DNA from: Lysobacterales bacterium
Lineage (GTDB): Bacteria; Pseudomonadota; Gammaproteobacteria; Xanthomonadales; Rhodanobacteraceae
Assembly: GCA_017305135.1 (NCBI GenBank)
Contig: JAFKNA010000024.1
Coordinates: forward strand, 1-54,320
Direction of reading: 5' to 3'
DNA: 54,320 nt
Part shown: piece by piece, positions 8,754 to 18,641 of the stretch
How the letters are laid out: each line of letters begins with the position of its first letter
Numbering within the stretch: the first letter of the stretch is position 1
Program-made: the position numbers and the translations under genes
The notes under the pieces: model-generated
The model's database searches: none
Told to the model about the DNA's origin: nothing
Seen by the model: only the letters and a program-made list of their open reading frames with translations

Positions 8754-8763
8754 GAGCCATTCC

Positions 8764-9963
8764 ATGTCCGGTGCTTTCAGACGCTCCTTGCTCCCCGCGC
8801 GGCCCGCTTCGGGCCTGTCGCTGATCGAACTCATGGTGGGTCTCGCCATTGGCGCGATCCTGACCATCGGCCTGCTGCAGATCTTCAGCGCCAGCCGGGT
8901 CAGCTCGCAGACCCAGGAAGGACTCTCGCGGGTGCAGGAAAACGGGCGTTTCGCCATCCAGTACATCCAGCGCGGCCTGCGCCAGGTCGGCTACACCGGC
9001 TGCGGTACCGACGTCGCCCGCGCTCGCCACGCCAGCTTCGTCAACCATCTGTCGAATTACATCGACGGCAGCGTGCCCGGAGGACCGCAGTACCGCTTCC
9101 AGCGGCAACTGGATGGATTCCGGGCGGGCGTGGGTACGGCGCCGGGCGAGTTTTCCGCGATCACTCCTGTTGCAAACACGGATGTCTTGATCATGCGGGT
9201 GTTCGGCGAGGATCGGGTGCCGGTGCTGAGCACGGTGAGGACCAACACCAACAGGAGCATGGATATCGTCCTCGCCGATGGGACGCTGGATTTCCTGCCG
9301 GAAGACGGCAAGCTTGCGCTGTTTGCAATGCAGAACTGCCGTTCCTCGGAGGTCTTCGCGGGCAAGATCAGCGGCAACAAGCTCATCGTCGAGGGCACGG
9401 CTGCTCCAAACGTCTATGGAGATCCCAGTGCGACCGATTGCGGTCTGGCTGCATGCCCCTGGGCCCATACATCGAATGCCTTCCAGGCCGCGAAGCCGCT
9501 GAGCGGTGGGCCGGCCAGGCTTAACGTGGATGTGCAACGGGCCGAATACATGGCGCTGTTCGTGATGAACCGGCCGGATACCAGCACGCCCGCCCTCTAC
9601 ATGCGCCGGTTCCAGCGTGACAGCACCACCCTCGGTAGCCCCGAGGAACTGGTGGAGGGCGTCGAGAACATGCAGCTGCGCTACGGCTTCGATACTGACG
9701 ACAACGGAACGGCCGACGAATATCGCACCGCCGCCGAGGTCGTCGCCGGCGCCGTGGATGATGGTGCCCGCGACGTCAGGTGGCGCCAGGTGGTCAGCGT
9801 GCGCGTCGCGTTGCTTCTGCGCAGCCCCGATCGCGCGGCGGTGCCGAGCGGCACCCGCAAGTACTCATTGCTTGGAACCGAAGTGACGCCGCCGGACGAC
9901 GGCGCCATGCGCCAGGTCTACGAGACCACGATTGCCCTGCGCAATCGCATGTTCAACACCTGA
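8764..9963 (+). CDS. pilW: type IV pilus minor pilin PilW
   Basis: 399 residues. The prepilin site is ASG|LSLIELMVGLAIG with Glu at +5, then the helix ILTIGLLQIFSASR. The helix extension QEGLSRVQENGRFAIQYI is the conserved PilW stretch. The large C-terminal domain (LVEGVENMQLRYG, RWRQVVSVRVALLLRS) is characteristic of PilW. The start follows GGAGCC within 8 bases. It assembles with PilV, PilX and FimT as the base for PilY1. Confidence 0.92.
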   Translation: MSGAFRRSLLPARPASGLSLIELMVGLAIGAILTIGLLQIFSASRVSSQTQEGLSRVQENGRFAIQYIQRGLRQVGYTGCGTDVARARHASFVNHLSNYIDGSVPGGPQYRFQRQLDGFRAGVGTAPGEFSAITPVANTDVLIMRVFGEDRVPVLSTVRTNTNRSMDIVLADGTLDFLPEDGKLALFAMQNCRSSEVFAGKISGNKLIVEGTAAPNVYGDPSATDCGLAACPWAHTSNAFQAAKPLSGGPARLNVDVQRAEYMALFVMNRPDTSTPALYMRRFQRDSTTLGSPEELVEGVENMQLRYGFDTDDNGTADEYRTAAEVVAGAVDDGARDVRWRQVVSVRVALLLRSPDRAAVPSGTRKYSLLGTEVTPPDDGAMRQVYETTIALRNRMFNT

Positions 9964-9970
9964 GGCAGCC

Positions 9971-10462
9971 ATGACCCGATCCCCACCAACGGTTTCCCCT
10001 CGCCAACGTGGCGCCGTGCTGTTCATCGCGCTGATCATGCTGATCCTGCTGACGCTGATCGGTGTCACGGGCATGCAGGTGACCCTGCTGCAGGAACGCA
10101 TGTCCGGCAACTTCCGCGCTCAGCACCAGTCCTTCGAACGCGCGGAGACCCGCATGATCGAGGGCCGCGACAAGGTGAGCGACCGGCTCACCGCCTACGA
10201 CCTCATTTCGAGCAGGGAAGTAGCCCTCGTCGATGGCAAGAAGCTGCCCTGGCAATCCTGGTTGACGACGTATCCACCATCGGCCCAACTCGCCACCGAG
10301 GTGCGTTGCGGCATGGCGTGCGGCTCGAACCGGGCGAAAAGCACGATGTGGGATCCGAACAAGGACCTCCGCTTCTACACCGTCACGGGGCAGGAAAAGG
10401 ACCCTTCCAGCGATGCTTCCAGCGCTGCCTGGTCCACCGTGCAGACCATCTACGTCTACTGA
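9971..10462 (+). CDS. pilX: type IV pilus minor pilin PilX
   Basis: 163 residues. A short basic leader ends QRG|AVLFIALIMLILLTLIGV, then the PilX hallmark LLQERMSGNFRAQHQSFERAE. Mature residue 5 is Ile instead of the usual Glu; several PilX and GspK proteins share this, and it fits a tip position. It lies 7 bp after pilW and 21 bp before pilY1. It is expected to bridge the minor pilins and PilY1. Confidence 0.9.
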   Translation: MTRSPPTVSPRQRGAVLFIALIMLILLTLIGVTGMQVTLLQERMSGNFRAQHQSFERAETRMIEGRDKVSDRLTAYDLISSREVALVDGKKLPWQSWLTTYPPSAQLATEVRCGMACGSNRAKSTMWDPNKDLRFYTVTGQEKDPSSDASSAAWSTVQTIYVY

Positions 10463-10483
10463 TCCGGCCGCAGGAGAATCGAC

Positions 10484-13400
10484 ATGAACATCCTGAAGTT
10501 CAGGACCACCTCGGCACTTGCGAGCTTGTGCTTCCTGGCTGGATTGACGCACCCGGATGCGGCCATGGCGCAGGCGGGTGGAGGGATCGATGTGTCCCAG
10601 CAGCCCCTGTTCACCATGAGCGGCCAACCGCCGCTCAACATGCTGGTCATGGGCAAGGACCACAAGATCTATTACGAGGCCTACAACGATGCCTCGGACC
10701 TGGATGGCGATGGCGCCCTGGACATCGGCTACAAGCCGGACAGCATCACCTATTACGGATACTTCAATTCGAATGCCTGCTACGAATGGGATGCGGGCGA
10801 GAACCGGTTCAAGCCTACCGGCCCCGCGACCAGCAAGCAGTGCAGCGGCAAATGGAGCGGCGATTTCCTGAACTATGTCACCACCTCCCGCATGGATGCC
10901 CTGCGCCGCGTCCTGTATGGCGGCTGGCGCCAGGTGGACACTGCGTCCGACACGACTCTGCAAGGTGCCTTCTTCCCCCAGGACGGCCATAGCTGGGGCA
11001 AGGAGTACCAGAGCATTGCGCGCGATGGCTATGACATCAGCAAGTACACACCGCTGAGTGCGCCGCTCGCGGGGACATATCATCTTTTCGCGATGACCAC
11101 GCTGACCGGCAATGGCAAGACCTATGCCGAAGGCTATCAGGCGCCGTTATTGAGGGTGCTCAAGAACACCGAGCACAGAATCTGGAATTGGGTTTCGATC
11201 GAAGGCCCGGTGGCGGGAGACAAGTGCGTAAGCCAAGGGACTAATTGCGTCAAGAGCGGGACAACTTCGTGGGACCTTGTGCCCGCTGACTGGTTCAGTG
11301 GTCTCAAGGTCACGACCTGGAAGAGAACGAGCGGCAGCGGCAGTCCTGGCGACAAGAACGCCATGGACAAGCTTTTTTCGGATTTCGCGAAGAATAACAA
11401 CCTTTGTGGGTCGTCCGCCGTATCGCAGATCAACAATACGGCCAACAACCCGTTCAGCGGCACCAACGGGTGTACCAACGACAACTTCCTTACGAAGGTG
11501 GAAGGGAATCTGGTGATTCCCGCCGCCGGAACGTACAAGTTTGCAATCGATGGCGACGACGCGGTCGACGTTTCCATCGGTGGAACACATCGGGCGGACT
11601 GGTACGGCGGGCACGCTGCCAGTCGGCCAAACGTCGGCGGTCATTCATTCAGCCTGACGCTGACTGCCGGATCGCATCCCGTCGTTTTCCGGCACCAGGA
11701 AGCCAGCGGCGGTGAAAGCTGGGGATTGTTCGTTGAGCGGACCACGCCCGGCGTCACGCGTGACGACTACCAGGTGCGCGTCCAGCCCTGTCCGGCGGGC
11801 GACGCGAAGGCGAACGTGCGTGAGCCGATCTGCAAGGAGTACTCGAACAAGCAGTTCAAGCCTACGGGCATCCTGCATGACTACGGCGAAACCGAGAAGA
11901 TGTATTTCGGTCTCATCACCGGAAGCCAGTTCAACAACCTGGAAGGCGGCGTGCTGCGCCGGAACATGGAGGATTTCCGCACGGAGATCAATGCGGACAC
12001 GGGCCAGTTCAAGTCGGACGTCAACGGCATCGTCAACACGATCAACCGTTTCCGCATGATTGGTGGTGGCTACGACGGCGGAGGTGACAACCTCAACGCC
12101 AACAAGAACTGGAACTGGGCCAACGGCACGGGCAATTGCACCTCCCAGGGAGACCGGGCGCTCAATAATGGCGAATGCCGCATGTGGGGTAACCCGCTGG
12201 CGGAAATGATGTACGAGAGCATGCGTTACTTTGCGGGCGCGGGTAAGGCGACGACGCGCTTTGCGACCGGTGGCAGTTCGCAGGGCACCACGGAGGAGAC
12301 CACCATGGGCCTGGGCACGGCGCCATGGAAGGACCCTTATGCGTCGAAGAATGCCAACCCGGCTGGTGGCGGCTTCCTGTCTTGTTCGCGCCCGTTCCAG
12401 ACCGTGATCAGTGACATCAACCCGAGCTACGACGGCGATCTGCCGGGCAGCCCCTTTACCGGTGCGAAGACCAGCATCAACGACACGCCAAGCACCATCA
12501 GCAGCTTCAATGCCGCGACCGAGGGGCAGGCAATCTGGACCGCCGAGTTCGGCGGCCCCAAGAACGTGTTCATCGGCGATGTCGGCAACGTGACGGACAA
12601 CGCGCCCACTGCCAAGGCGGCCTCGAGCTTCGGCAACATCCGCGGCCTGTCGCCAGAGGAGCCGAGCAAGGGTGGCACCTACTACTCGGCGAGTGTCGCC
12701 CGCTATGCGCGCATGAACGACATCAATGCGGCGGAAGGCAACCAGTACCTCAGCACCTATGCAGTCGCGCTGGCTTCGCCGCTGCCGCGCATCGAGTTTC
12801 CGGTCGGCACCGGCAAGGTCGCGCTCATACCGTTTGCCAAGACCGCCAGCGGTACCTTTGGCGGCGGCGTGCGCAAGCCGACCAACACGATCGTCGATTT
12901 CTACGTCGAGAAAATCGTGAATCTGCCAGGACAGCCCACCGACGTCACGATCAATGGTGGTCGGGCCTACGCCAGGTTTCGCATCAACTACGAGGACGTG
13001 GAGCAGGGCAATGACCACGACATGGATGCGATCGTCATCTACGACATCACCCATAACGCGGATGGCAAGGTCACGGTTGCGTTGACGTCCGAATACGCCG
13101 CGGGCAGCGCCAACCAGATCATGGGCTACGTGCTTTCGGGCACGACGCAGGATGGTGTGTACCTGGACGTCCGTGATACCGACTCTGGTTCCGGTGCGGT
13201 TCCGCTTTACGGGCTCAGCACTCCGAATCCGTTGCTGCCGGGCGATTGCGCCAAGGCATCTCCACCTGCGGCGTGCACACAGGCACTCCCGCTCACTTCG
13301 ACGCGTGTGTTCACCCCTTCGGCGGCGGCTGCCGATACCATCCAGCTCCAGGATCCCCTCTGGTACGCCGCCAAGTACGGCGCGCCGAAGCCCGAAGCCG

Positions 13401-15667
13401 TGGATCTCGATGGCGACGGCGTCCCCGACAACTACTTCCTGGTCACCAACCCGACCACCCTGCGCGAACAGCTCGACAAGGCGTTCGCCGACATCATCCA
13501 GCAATCGCAGCCCTCTGCGAGCGTGGCCACCAGCACGCCGCGTTACACGCCTGGCTCGACGCTCGCCTACGAGGCCTCCTACAACTCGGAAGACTGGTCT
13601 GGCGATGTGAAGGCCTACAAGGTGCGCCCCGACGGCACCTACACCAACGCCACGCCGAAGTGGAGCGCGAGCGAGCGCATGCCGGCCCCAGGTTCCCGCA
13701 ACGTGTTCACCGCCAGCAAGAAGAATGACGGCACGTACGAAGGCGTGGAGTTCACCAAGGATGGCCTGGACGCAACGCTGGAGGCGCTCGTGCAAGGCAA
13801 CCTCGATCCCGACGTGTTTGCCCCGGACGATGTCATCGCATTCCTGCGCGGGGACCAGAGCAAGGAGCAGGGCGTGGCCAGTTGTACCGTTCCCGCGGAT
13901 TGCCCTTTCCGCAAGCGCGGCAGCAAGGTCGGCGACATCCTCAATTCCTCACCGGCCGTCGCCGGTGTGTCCAGCTTCGGCTTCGGCAGCATCCTGGCGG
14001 ACGTGGCGCCGACGGCGGCCAGCAGCTATGCGGCCTTCGTGGAGGCCAAGAAGCTCGTGTACCGCAACGGCACCATTGAAAGGCCGGTGATCTACGTCGG
14101 CGCGAACGACGGCATGCTGCACGCCTTCGATGGCAGCGACAGCAGCAACGGCGGCAAGGAGTTGTTCTCCTATATCCCGAACGCGGTGCTCGACAAGCTG
14201 CAGGAGCTGACCCGACCCGGCTACATGCACCGCTACTATGTGGACGGATCGCCCACGGTGGGCGACGCCTACTTGGCCAGCGCGTGGAAGACCGTGTTGC
14301 TTGGCTCCGTAGGGGCGGGCGGCCGCGGCGTGTTCGCCCTGGACGTGACCAGCCCGGCCAACTTCAGCAAGGACAAGGTGCTGTGGGAGTTCAACAGCAG
14401 CGACGACGCCCGCATGGGGCAGTTCGTCGGCCGGCCGAACATGGGCATTGCCGAGAATGGCCAGTGGCTGGCGGTGTTCGGCAACGGCTACAACAGCGCG
14501 AACAATCGCGCGGTGCTGTTCATCCGTGACCTCAGGACAGGCGCGGAAGTCGCCACCATCGACGTGGGTTGCACTTCCGGTCCACCCGAGAACTGCACCG
14601 ATGGCCCCAATGGCCTGGCCACGGCGCTCCTCGTCGACAACGACGGCAACGGCGCCGGCGACACGATCTATGCCGGCGACTATCTCGGGAATCTCTGGCG
14701 CTTCGAGTACACGGGCAGCGCGTGGAAGCTGGGCAACGGCAACAAGCCCCTGTTCACCGCCAAGGATCCGGGCGGCAAGCCGCAGTCGATCACCAGCGGC
14801 GTATTCACGACGGCCAATCCGCTCGGTGGCACCATGGTGGTGTTCGGCACCGGCCGCTACCTCAACGTGGAAGACGCCGATTCCTCGCAGATCGGCGAGG
14901 GGACGCGTGCCTCCGTGGACAGCATCTACGGCATCTGGGACACGCGGTGGTACGACGTCGACACCAAGGTCTGGACGGACAGCTGGCCCATCCAGAGCCG
15001 CAGCGTGCTGGGCGGCTATGCCGATCTTGGCCAGCAGAAGATCACCAAGTACGTGCCGGAAGCCGCGGACGGCAGCGGGGGCTATCGTGAGGCCACCCGT
15101 AACTCGATCGACTTCAAGACCAGCAGCGCCGACACCAATGGCAAGATGGGCTGGTACATCGACCTCGACTGCAGTGGCTGCGGCCTTACGGGTGGTGCCA
15201 CCGATCCGCTGCGTGGTGAGCGTGTCACGGCGACGCCGCAGGGCATCCTGGGCGACGTCGTCTTCAATGTTTTCCGACCTGAAGGCGACGCCTGTGAGCC
15301 TGGCAGTCAGATCGCGATGCTCGTTTTCGACGCTTTGATTGGTTCAGCGAGCTATGCCCTTGCGAATCCGACCTTCGGGGGTGCGGGACATGGCCCGCTG
15401 CTTGGAGTGCACATCGGCCATGGCCCGCCACCTGGCGAACCATTGATCGGGATTAAGATCCCCCCCCCCCCGGACGACCGGCTTGGTGTGCCTTGCCTGC
15501 CTGGCTCCGAGGGCTGCACGCCACCGCCGCCGCCGTGTGATCCAGCTACCGACCCAAGCTGCGAGCCGCCGGTTACCACGTGCAGCTGGTTCTCGCTCAA
15601 CGCGGCGGGCAAGCCCGCCGGCAAGCCGGTGCCCTGTGGTCGCGTCTCATGGCGCCAGCTGCGATGA
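10484..15667 (+). CDS. pilY1: type IV pilus tip adhesin / assembly factor PilY1
   Basis: 1,727 residues with a signal peptide cut near AMAQA (about residue 30). DLDGDGALD at residue 72 and DLDGDGVPD at 974 are EF-hand-like calcium loops. [15 protein letters not shown] at about 1385 matches the position of the calcium site in the Pseudomonas PilY1 beta-propeller. The propeller begins near [16 protein letters not shown] (about 1203). A PA14-like beta-sandwich ([17 protein letters not shown], then [12 protein letters not shown]) lies at about residues 290-420 in lower-GC DNA. The end [10 protein letters not shown] looks like the usual PilY1 terminus. A 12-C run at 15460-15471 encodes residues 1660-1663 and could switch the last 65 residues. 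No von Willebrand A domain is obvious. Confidence 0.93.
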   Translation: MNILKFRTTSALASLCFLAGLTHPDAAMAQAGGGIDVSQQPLFTMSGQPPLNMLVMGKDHKIYYEAYNDASDLDGDGALDIGYKPDSITYYGYFNSNACYEWDAGENRFKPTGPATSKQCSGKWSGDFLNYVTTSRMDALRRVLYGGWRQVDTASDTTLQGAFFPQDGHSWGKEYQSIARDGYDISKYTPLSAPLAGTYHLFAMTTLTGNGKTYAEGYQAPLLRVLKNTEHRIWNWVSIEGPVAGDKCVSQGTNCVKSGTTSWDLVPADWFSGLKVTTWKRTSGSGSPGDKNAMDKLFSDFAKNNNLCGSSAVSQINNTANNPFSGTNGCTNDNFLTKVEGNLVIPAAGTYKFAIDGDDAVDVSIGGTHRADWYGGHAASRPNVGGHSFSLTLTAGSHPVVFRHQEASGGESWGLFVERTTPGVTRDDYQVRVQPCPAGDAKANVREPICKEYSNKQFKPTGILHDYGETEKMYFGLITGSQFNNLEGGVLRRNMEDFRTEINADTGQFKSDVNGIVNTINRFRMIGGGYDGGGDNLNANKNWNWANGTGNCTSQGDRALNNGECRMWGNPLAEMMYESMRYFAGAGKATTRFATGGSSQGTTEETTMGLGTAPWKDPYASKNANPAGGGFLSCSRPFQTVISDINPSYDGDLPGSPFTGAKTSINDTPSTISSFNAATEGQAIWTAEFGGPKNVFIGDVGNVTDNAPTAKAASSFGNIRGLSPEEPSKGGTYYSASVARYARMNDINAAEGNQYLSTYAVALASPLPRIEFPVGTGKVALIPFAKTASGTFGGGVRKPTNTIVDFYVEKIVNLPGQPTDVTINGGRAYARFRINYEDVEQGNDHDMDAIVIYDITHNADGKVTVALTSEYAAGSANQIMGYVLSGTTQDGVYLDVRDTDSGSGAVPLYGLSTPNPLLPGDCAKASPPAACTQALPLTSTRVFTPSAAAADTIQLQDPLWYAAKYGAPKPEAVDLDGDGVPDNYFLVTNPTTLREQLDKAFADIIQQSQPSASVATSTPRYTPGSTLAYEASYNSEDWSGDVKAYKVRPDGTYTNATPKWSASERMPAPGSRNVFTASKKNDGTYEGVEFTKDGLDATLEALVQGNLDPDVFAPDDVIAFLRGDQSKEQGVASCTVPADCPFRKRGSKVGDILNSSPAVAGVSSFGFGSILADVAPTAASSYAAFVEAKKLVYRNGTIERPVIYVGANDGMLHAFDGSDSSNGGKELFSYIPNAVLDKLQELTRPGYMHRYYVDGSPTVGDAYLASAWKTVLLGSVGAGGRGVFALDVTSPANFSKDKVLWEFNSSDDARMGQFVGRPNMGIAENGQWLAVFGNGYNSANNRAVLFIRDLRTGAEVATIDVGCTSGPPENCTDGPNGLATALLVDNDGNGAGDTIYAGDYLGNLWRFEYTGSAWKLGNGNKPLFTAKDPGGKPQSITSGVFTTANPLGGTMVVFGTGRYLNVEDADSSQIGEGTRASVDSIYGIWDTRWYDVDTKVWTDSWPIQSRSVLGGYADLGQQKITKYVPEAADGSGGYREATRNSIDFKTSSADTNGKMGWYIDLDCSGCGLTGGATDPLRGERVTATPQGILGDVVFNVFRPEGDACEPGSQIAMLVFDALIGSASYALANPTFGGAGHGPLLGVHIGHGPPPGEPLIGIKIPPPPDDRLGVPCLPGSEGCTPPPPPCDPATDPSCEPPVTTCSWFSLNAAGKPAGKPVPCGRVSWRQLR
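15460..15471 (+). repeat. homopolymeric C12 tract inside pilY1
   Basis: Twelve consecutive C residues follow GATTAAGAT and precede GGACGACC. The current length keeps pilY1 open to its conserved end. With one C more, translation stops at TGA 15538-15540 after about 22 altered residues. With one C less, the shifted frame has no stop until the pilE stop at 16154. Homopolymers of this length are known slip sites. Confidence 0.9.
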
Positions 15668-15749
15668 CGACACGCGCAGCAACCACCCGGGCGTATGCCT
15701 GCGCCCGGGTCGCAGCCCACCGCAACCCGAGAACATGCACGAGGGCACC

Positions 15750-16154
15750 ATGAGACCATCACGTGGCTTCACCCTGATCGAGCTGATGATCGTCGTGGCG
15801 ATCATCGCCATCCTGGCGGCGATCGCCTACCCGAGCTACCAGGAGCACATCCGCAAGAACCGGCGCGCACAGGGCAAGGCCGACATGATGGAGCTTGCCC
15901 AGCGCCTGGAGCGCACCTTCTCGATCGATCGCGCCTACACGGCGGCAGGCACGATCTGCGGCAAGGACCTGCAATCGCCGGTGAGCGGAACTTCGTACTA
16001 CAAGCTCACCACCGCATGCACGGCTACCACCTTCACCATCACCGCGGCCCCACAGAACGCGCAGACTGCCGACACCCGTTGCGGCAAGCTTACCCTCAAC
16101 CAGCTCGGCGCCAAGACTGCCGACGGCACGCTCGGGGCGGCTGGCTGCTGGTAA
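15750..16154 (+). CDS. pilE: type IV pilin PilE (minor/major pilin-like)
   Basis: 134 residues. [31 protein letters not shown] is the textbook class IVa pilin N-terminus with Glu5. Two pairs of cysteines (ICG/TAC and RCG/GCW) could form disulfides. As last gene of the pilY1 operon it corresponds to PilE of Pseudomonas, a minor pilin, rather than the main pilin PilA. The frame upstream of its ATG is open back into pilY1. The 185 bp after it (16155-16301) show no gene or clear terminator. Confidence 0.92.
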   Translation: MRPSRGFTLIELMIVVAIIAILAAIAYPSYQEHIRKNRRAQGKADMMELAQRLERTFSIDRAYTAAGTICGKDLQSPVSGTSYYKLTTACTATTFTITAAPQNAQTADTRCGKLTLNQLGAKTADGTLGAAGCW

Positions 16155-16301
16155 GCACCTATCAGCGGGAGATCGCATCGGCAGGGCTGTCCGATCTTTC
16201 CGCGGATGGCCGCGTCCAGCATGGATGGCCTGCTTGCCTGATGCCGGCCGGGGCCGTTGCGTGACGGGTCGGTCGAGCGTGCAAGGCAGCCCGGTTCCGA
16301 G

Positions 16302-16330
16302 TTGTCGGATCGGCCGCGAATCCCTATACT
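16302..16330 (+). promoter_or_regulatory. sigma70-type promoter of the tRNA unit
   Basis: TTGTCG at 16302-16307, a 17 bp spacer and TATACT at 16325-16330. The box ends 9 bases before the first base of tRNA-Thr, as expected for a stable-RNA promoter, and GCGCGCCCC after the -10 box is a GC-rich discriminator. Confidence 0.75.
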
Positions 16331-16339
16331 GCGCGCCCC

Positions 16340-16415
<76 letters not shown>

Positions 16416-16442
16416 CTTTTCTCCGCACCCCGCGGAAGGAAA

Positions 16443-16517
16443 GGGCGGTTAGCTCAGCGGTAGAGCATTGCCTTCACACGGCAAGGGTCGCAGGTTCGAT
16501 CCCTGCACCGCCCACCA
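16443..16517 (+). tRNA. tRNA-Val (anticodon CAC)
   Basis: 75 bases with encoded CCA. The acceptor stem GGGCGGT pairs with ACCGCCC. The anticodon stem TTGCC/GGCAA encloses loop TTCACAC, anticodon CAC (reads GTG). The T-arm is GCAGGTTCGATCCCTGC. Second gene of the two-tRNA unit. Confidence 0.97.
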
Positions 16518-16531
16518 AAATCAACGACTTG

Positions 16532-16555
16532 GGCCACCTTACGGGTGGCCTTTTT
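16532..16555 (+). terminator. rho-independent terminator of the tRNA unit
   Basis: Stem GGCCACC (16532-16538) with GGTGGCC (16544-16550), loop TTACG, then TTTTT at 16551-16555. It lies 15 bases after the tRNA-Val CCA end. Confidence 0.9.
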
Positions 16556-16860
16556 CGTGGTGCGGCCGGCACCGACGCACACTTGGAGGTGTAAACCCTC
16601 GCACGGGCTGGCAATGGCGAGAAGCGAAGCGCGACTGCAGATGAGCGACTACTGCCAGGGGGAACTGTGGAGCGAAGCTGCGGGCCGATGGACAGGAGCC
16701 GGCTAGAAGGCGGTCAACAGGGCGACGTCGCCGACCGGATGGTAGAGGTGGCAGGATCAGGTTGCGAGCACTGCGGTGCGCTACCACCGCCGCCTCAACG
16801 TGGTCATCGTCGAGCGGTGGCGCGATGCGACGGCACGATGGCAGCGGCGATCCGGCGCAT
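16556..16860. other. gap between tRNA terminator and recombinase module, no gene seen
   Basis: About 300 bp with no recognisable gene. A plus-strand frame is open through much of it, but its translation has no recognised pattern and an odd proline/arginine-rich composition. This gap should hold the left border of the recombinase module. I could not find a direct repeat shared with the right side (20821-20945) that would mark attachment sites. Confidence 0.5.
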
Positions 16861-17745
16861 TCATTTTCCGTCCAGCGCCAGAGTCTGAAGGATGCTCTCG
16901 AACTCGGCCAGCAAATCGGGCTGGCGCTGCGACAGGAAGCGGAACACCGCCTTGTTGTCGATCAGCTTGCCCAGGTAGCCACGCGCCAGCACGAGCAGCA
17001 GCACGTCCTGCCCGTAGGACTTCTCGACCAGCTTCAGTTGCCCTTGCAGGTTGCCCATTTCGCGCTCCATCTTCACCATCTGTTCCGCCGTGACGCCGGA
17101 TAGCTTCCGGGGCCGTTTCTCGCTGACCAACAGGTGTGGCGGGGTGGCCGCGAGCAAGGCTTCGGCGTAGGCAACCGTCATGTTGTTGGCCGTCAGCATC
17201 AGTTCCACGCACTCGACCTGCCGGGTGGGTTTGAGCTTGCGCAGCACCGAGCCGAGGTTGGCGGCGAAGTGCTGATCCTTCAGCATCTCGATCGCCTCCG
17301 GGCAGATGCCGTTGAGCAGGCTCACCTTCTTGTGGATCAGGCTGACGTCCACGTTCAATGCGTTGGCCAGTCGGTCGGGGGTGACACCGCGCTCGACCGC
17401 GCGCCGGAGCATCTGGTGTTCCTGGATGGTCGAGATGCGGTTAATCCGGCTGTTGTATGTGTAGCTTTCATCGTCAATGGCCATCAGGCACGGCGCGTCG
17501 GTATAGCCGAGTTGCCGCAGCGCCAACAGGCGCATGTGGCCGTCGAGCAAGACGTACTGGCCGGTGATCTTGTCGGCCTTGCCAACGCTCAGCGGTTCGA
17601 TCAGCCCGATCGCTTCCATCGATGCCATGATCTGCTTGAACTTGGGCGAGGTATGCAAGCCCGCCGGCGGCTTGCGCGACGGCAGAATCCGATCCAGCGC
17701 CAGCATGATCGGCTCTGGGATGAATCCCAAGGGTGGTTTGCTCAT
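16861..17745 (-). CDS. ParB/RepB-like partition protein, second copy (degenerate N-domain)
   Basis: 294 residues from ATG 17745, which overlaps the preceding stop (ATGA). The N-terminal half has a ParB-like fold (ALDRILPSRKP, then YVLLDGHMRLLALRQLGY), but the nucleotide-contact boxes are eroded: LDGHMRLLAL replaces GERRxRA, and NRISTIQEHQML replaces the ENxQR box. A helix-turn-helix follows (VTPDRLANALNVDVSLIHKK). The C-terminal part, EQMVKMEREMGNLQ to VLLLVLARGYLGKLI, matches the RepB C-terminal domain (PF07506). Third gene of a coupled operon behind the recombinase. It probably binds DNA; its role in the module is unknown. Confidence 0.75.
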   Translation of the reverse strand: MSKPPLGFIPEPIMLALDRILPSRKPPAGLHTSPKFKQIMASMEAIGLIEPLSVGKADKITGQYVLLDGHMRLLALRQLGYTDAPCLMAIDDESYTYNSRINRISTIQEHQMLRRAVERGVTPDRLANALNVDVSLIHKKVSLLNGICPEAIEMLKDQHFAANLGSVLRKLKPTRQVECVELMLTANNMTVAYAEALLAATPPHLLVSEKRPRKLSGVTAEQMVKMEREMGNLQGQLKLVEKSYGQDVLLLVLARGYLGKLIDNKAVFRFLSQRQPDLLAEFESILQTLALDGK

Positions 17746-18641
17746 GGCGCATGACCTCCGCTCCATACGCGCTCGGCCAGTTGCTTGGGCAAGGTGTCCA
17801 GTCCTTCGGCGCGCAGCAGGTTGGAGAAATGCTCGTCGGCCAATAGCTGGCGCAGCGCCTCGATCACGAACAGCAGACGCTGTTGCGCGAACTCGGCCTT
17901 CTTCACCATCAGTTTCTGCCGCTCTACCTCGCGCTGATAGTTACGCACCAGGCTGGAGGTGGTGATGGCCGCGCCCTTTCGAGCGGGCCGATGGGCCAAT
18001 GTCTTGCCGAGGGTACTGCGCCGCTGAAGCACGCGCCGCGCCTGCATCAGTTGGCCACCGCGCAATTGGCCGCTTTCGTAGGCGTCCTGCAACGCAGCCT
18101 GCACGGCTTCCTCGTCGCTTGCGCCCGCGATGGTGATGGCTACATTGAGCGGAACCCTTCCGGCCTCGACAGCGGCCAGCAGCCGTTCCTCGCCTGTCTC
18201 GAAGAGGAGCAGGATGCCCTTGATGTAGTCGAGGCTCAGACCGGTCTTCCTGGCGATTACGCGCTTGTCGTAGCCCTGTTCGCTCAACTGCTCGATGCTC
18301 ATCAGCAGTTCCAGCGCGCTGTATTTCCGGCGGGCGATGTTCTCGGTCAGGCTCATGATGAAGGCGTCTTCGTCGTTGACCTGCACCACCAGCGCCGGAA
18401 TCTGCTTCTCGCCGAGTGATTTGAACGCCTTGAGTCGGCCTTCACCGCAGATCAGCAGGTAGCGTTTGCCGTTCTCCATATCGCCGCGCGGCGTGACTGT
18501 CACCGGCTTCTTCAGGCCGATGCTCTTGATATTGCCGACGATCTCCTCGAACACGCGGCCATTGCGGTCGCGCGGGTTGAGCACGGCGATCCGATCGACC
18601 GGGATCATTTGCAAGTTGGTAGGGTGATGCGGTCTGGTCAT
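17742..18641 (-). CDS. ParB/RepB-like partition protein, first copy
   Basis: 299 residues. The ParB N-terminal domain is clear: IPVDRIAVLNPRDRN, IVGNIKSIGLKKPVTV, LLICGEGRLKAFKSLG and SLTENIARRKYSALELL. The helix-turn-helix is YDKRVIARKTGLSLDYIKG. A coiled segment (NYQREVERQKLMVKKAEF) and a helical C-terminus follow. GEGRLKAF is close to the canonical GERRxRA box, so CTP binding may be kept. Its ATG overlaps the recombinase stop by 4 bases (ATGA at 18641-18638), and it overlaps the next ParB-like gene the same way. Not a chromosomal ParB: no ParA gene is nearby. Confidence 0.8.
   Translation of the reverse strand: MTRPHHPTNLQMIPVDRIAVLNPRDRNGRVFEEIVGNIKSIGLKKPVTVTPRGDMENGKRYLLICGEGRLKAFKSLGEKQIPALVVQVNDEDAFIMSLTENIARRKYSALELLMSIEQLSEQGYDKRVIARKTGLSLDYIKGILLLFETGEERLLAAVEAGRVPLNVAITIAGASDEEAVQAALQDAYESGQLRGGQLMQARRVLQRRSTLGKTLAHRPARKGAAITTSSLVRNYQREVERQKLMVKKAEFAQQRLLFVIEALRQLLADEHFSNLLRAEGLDTLPKQLAERVWSGGHAP

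Noticed and set aside
16667-16888. Small plus-strand frame between the tRNA terminator and the ParB-like gene
   Set aside because: Translation has no recognised pattern, no ribosome-binding site is seen, and it runs antisense into the ParB-like gene. A faint likeness to a methyltransferase tail in another frame is too short to use.
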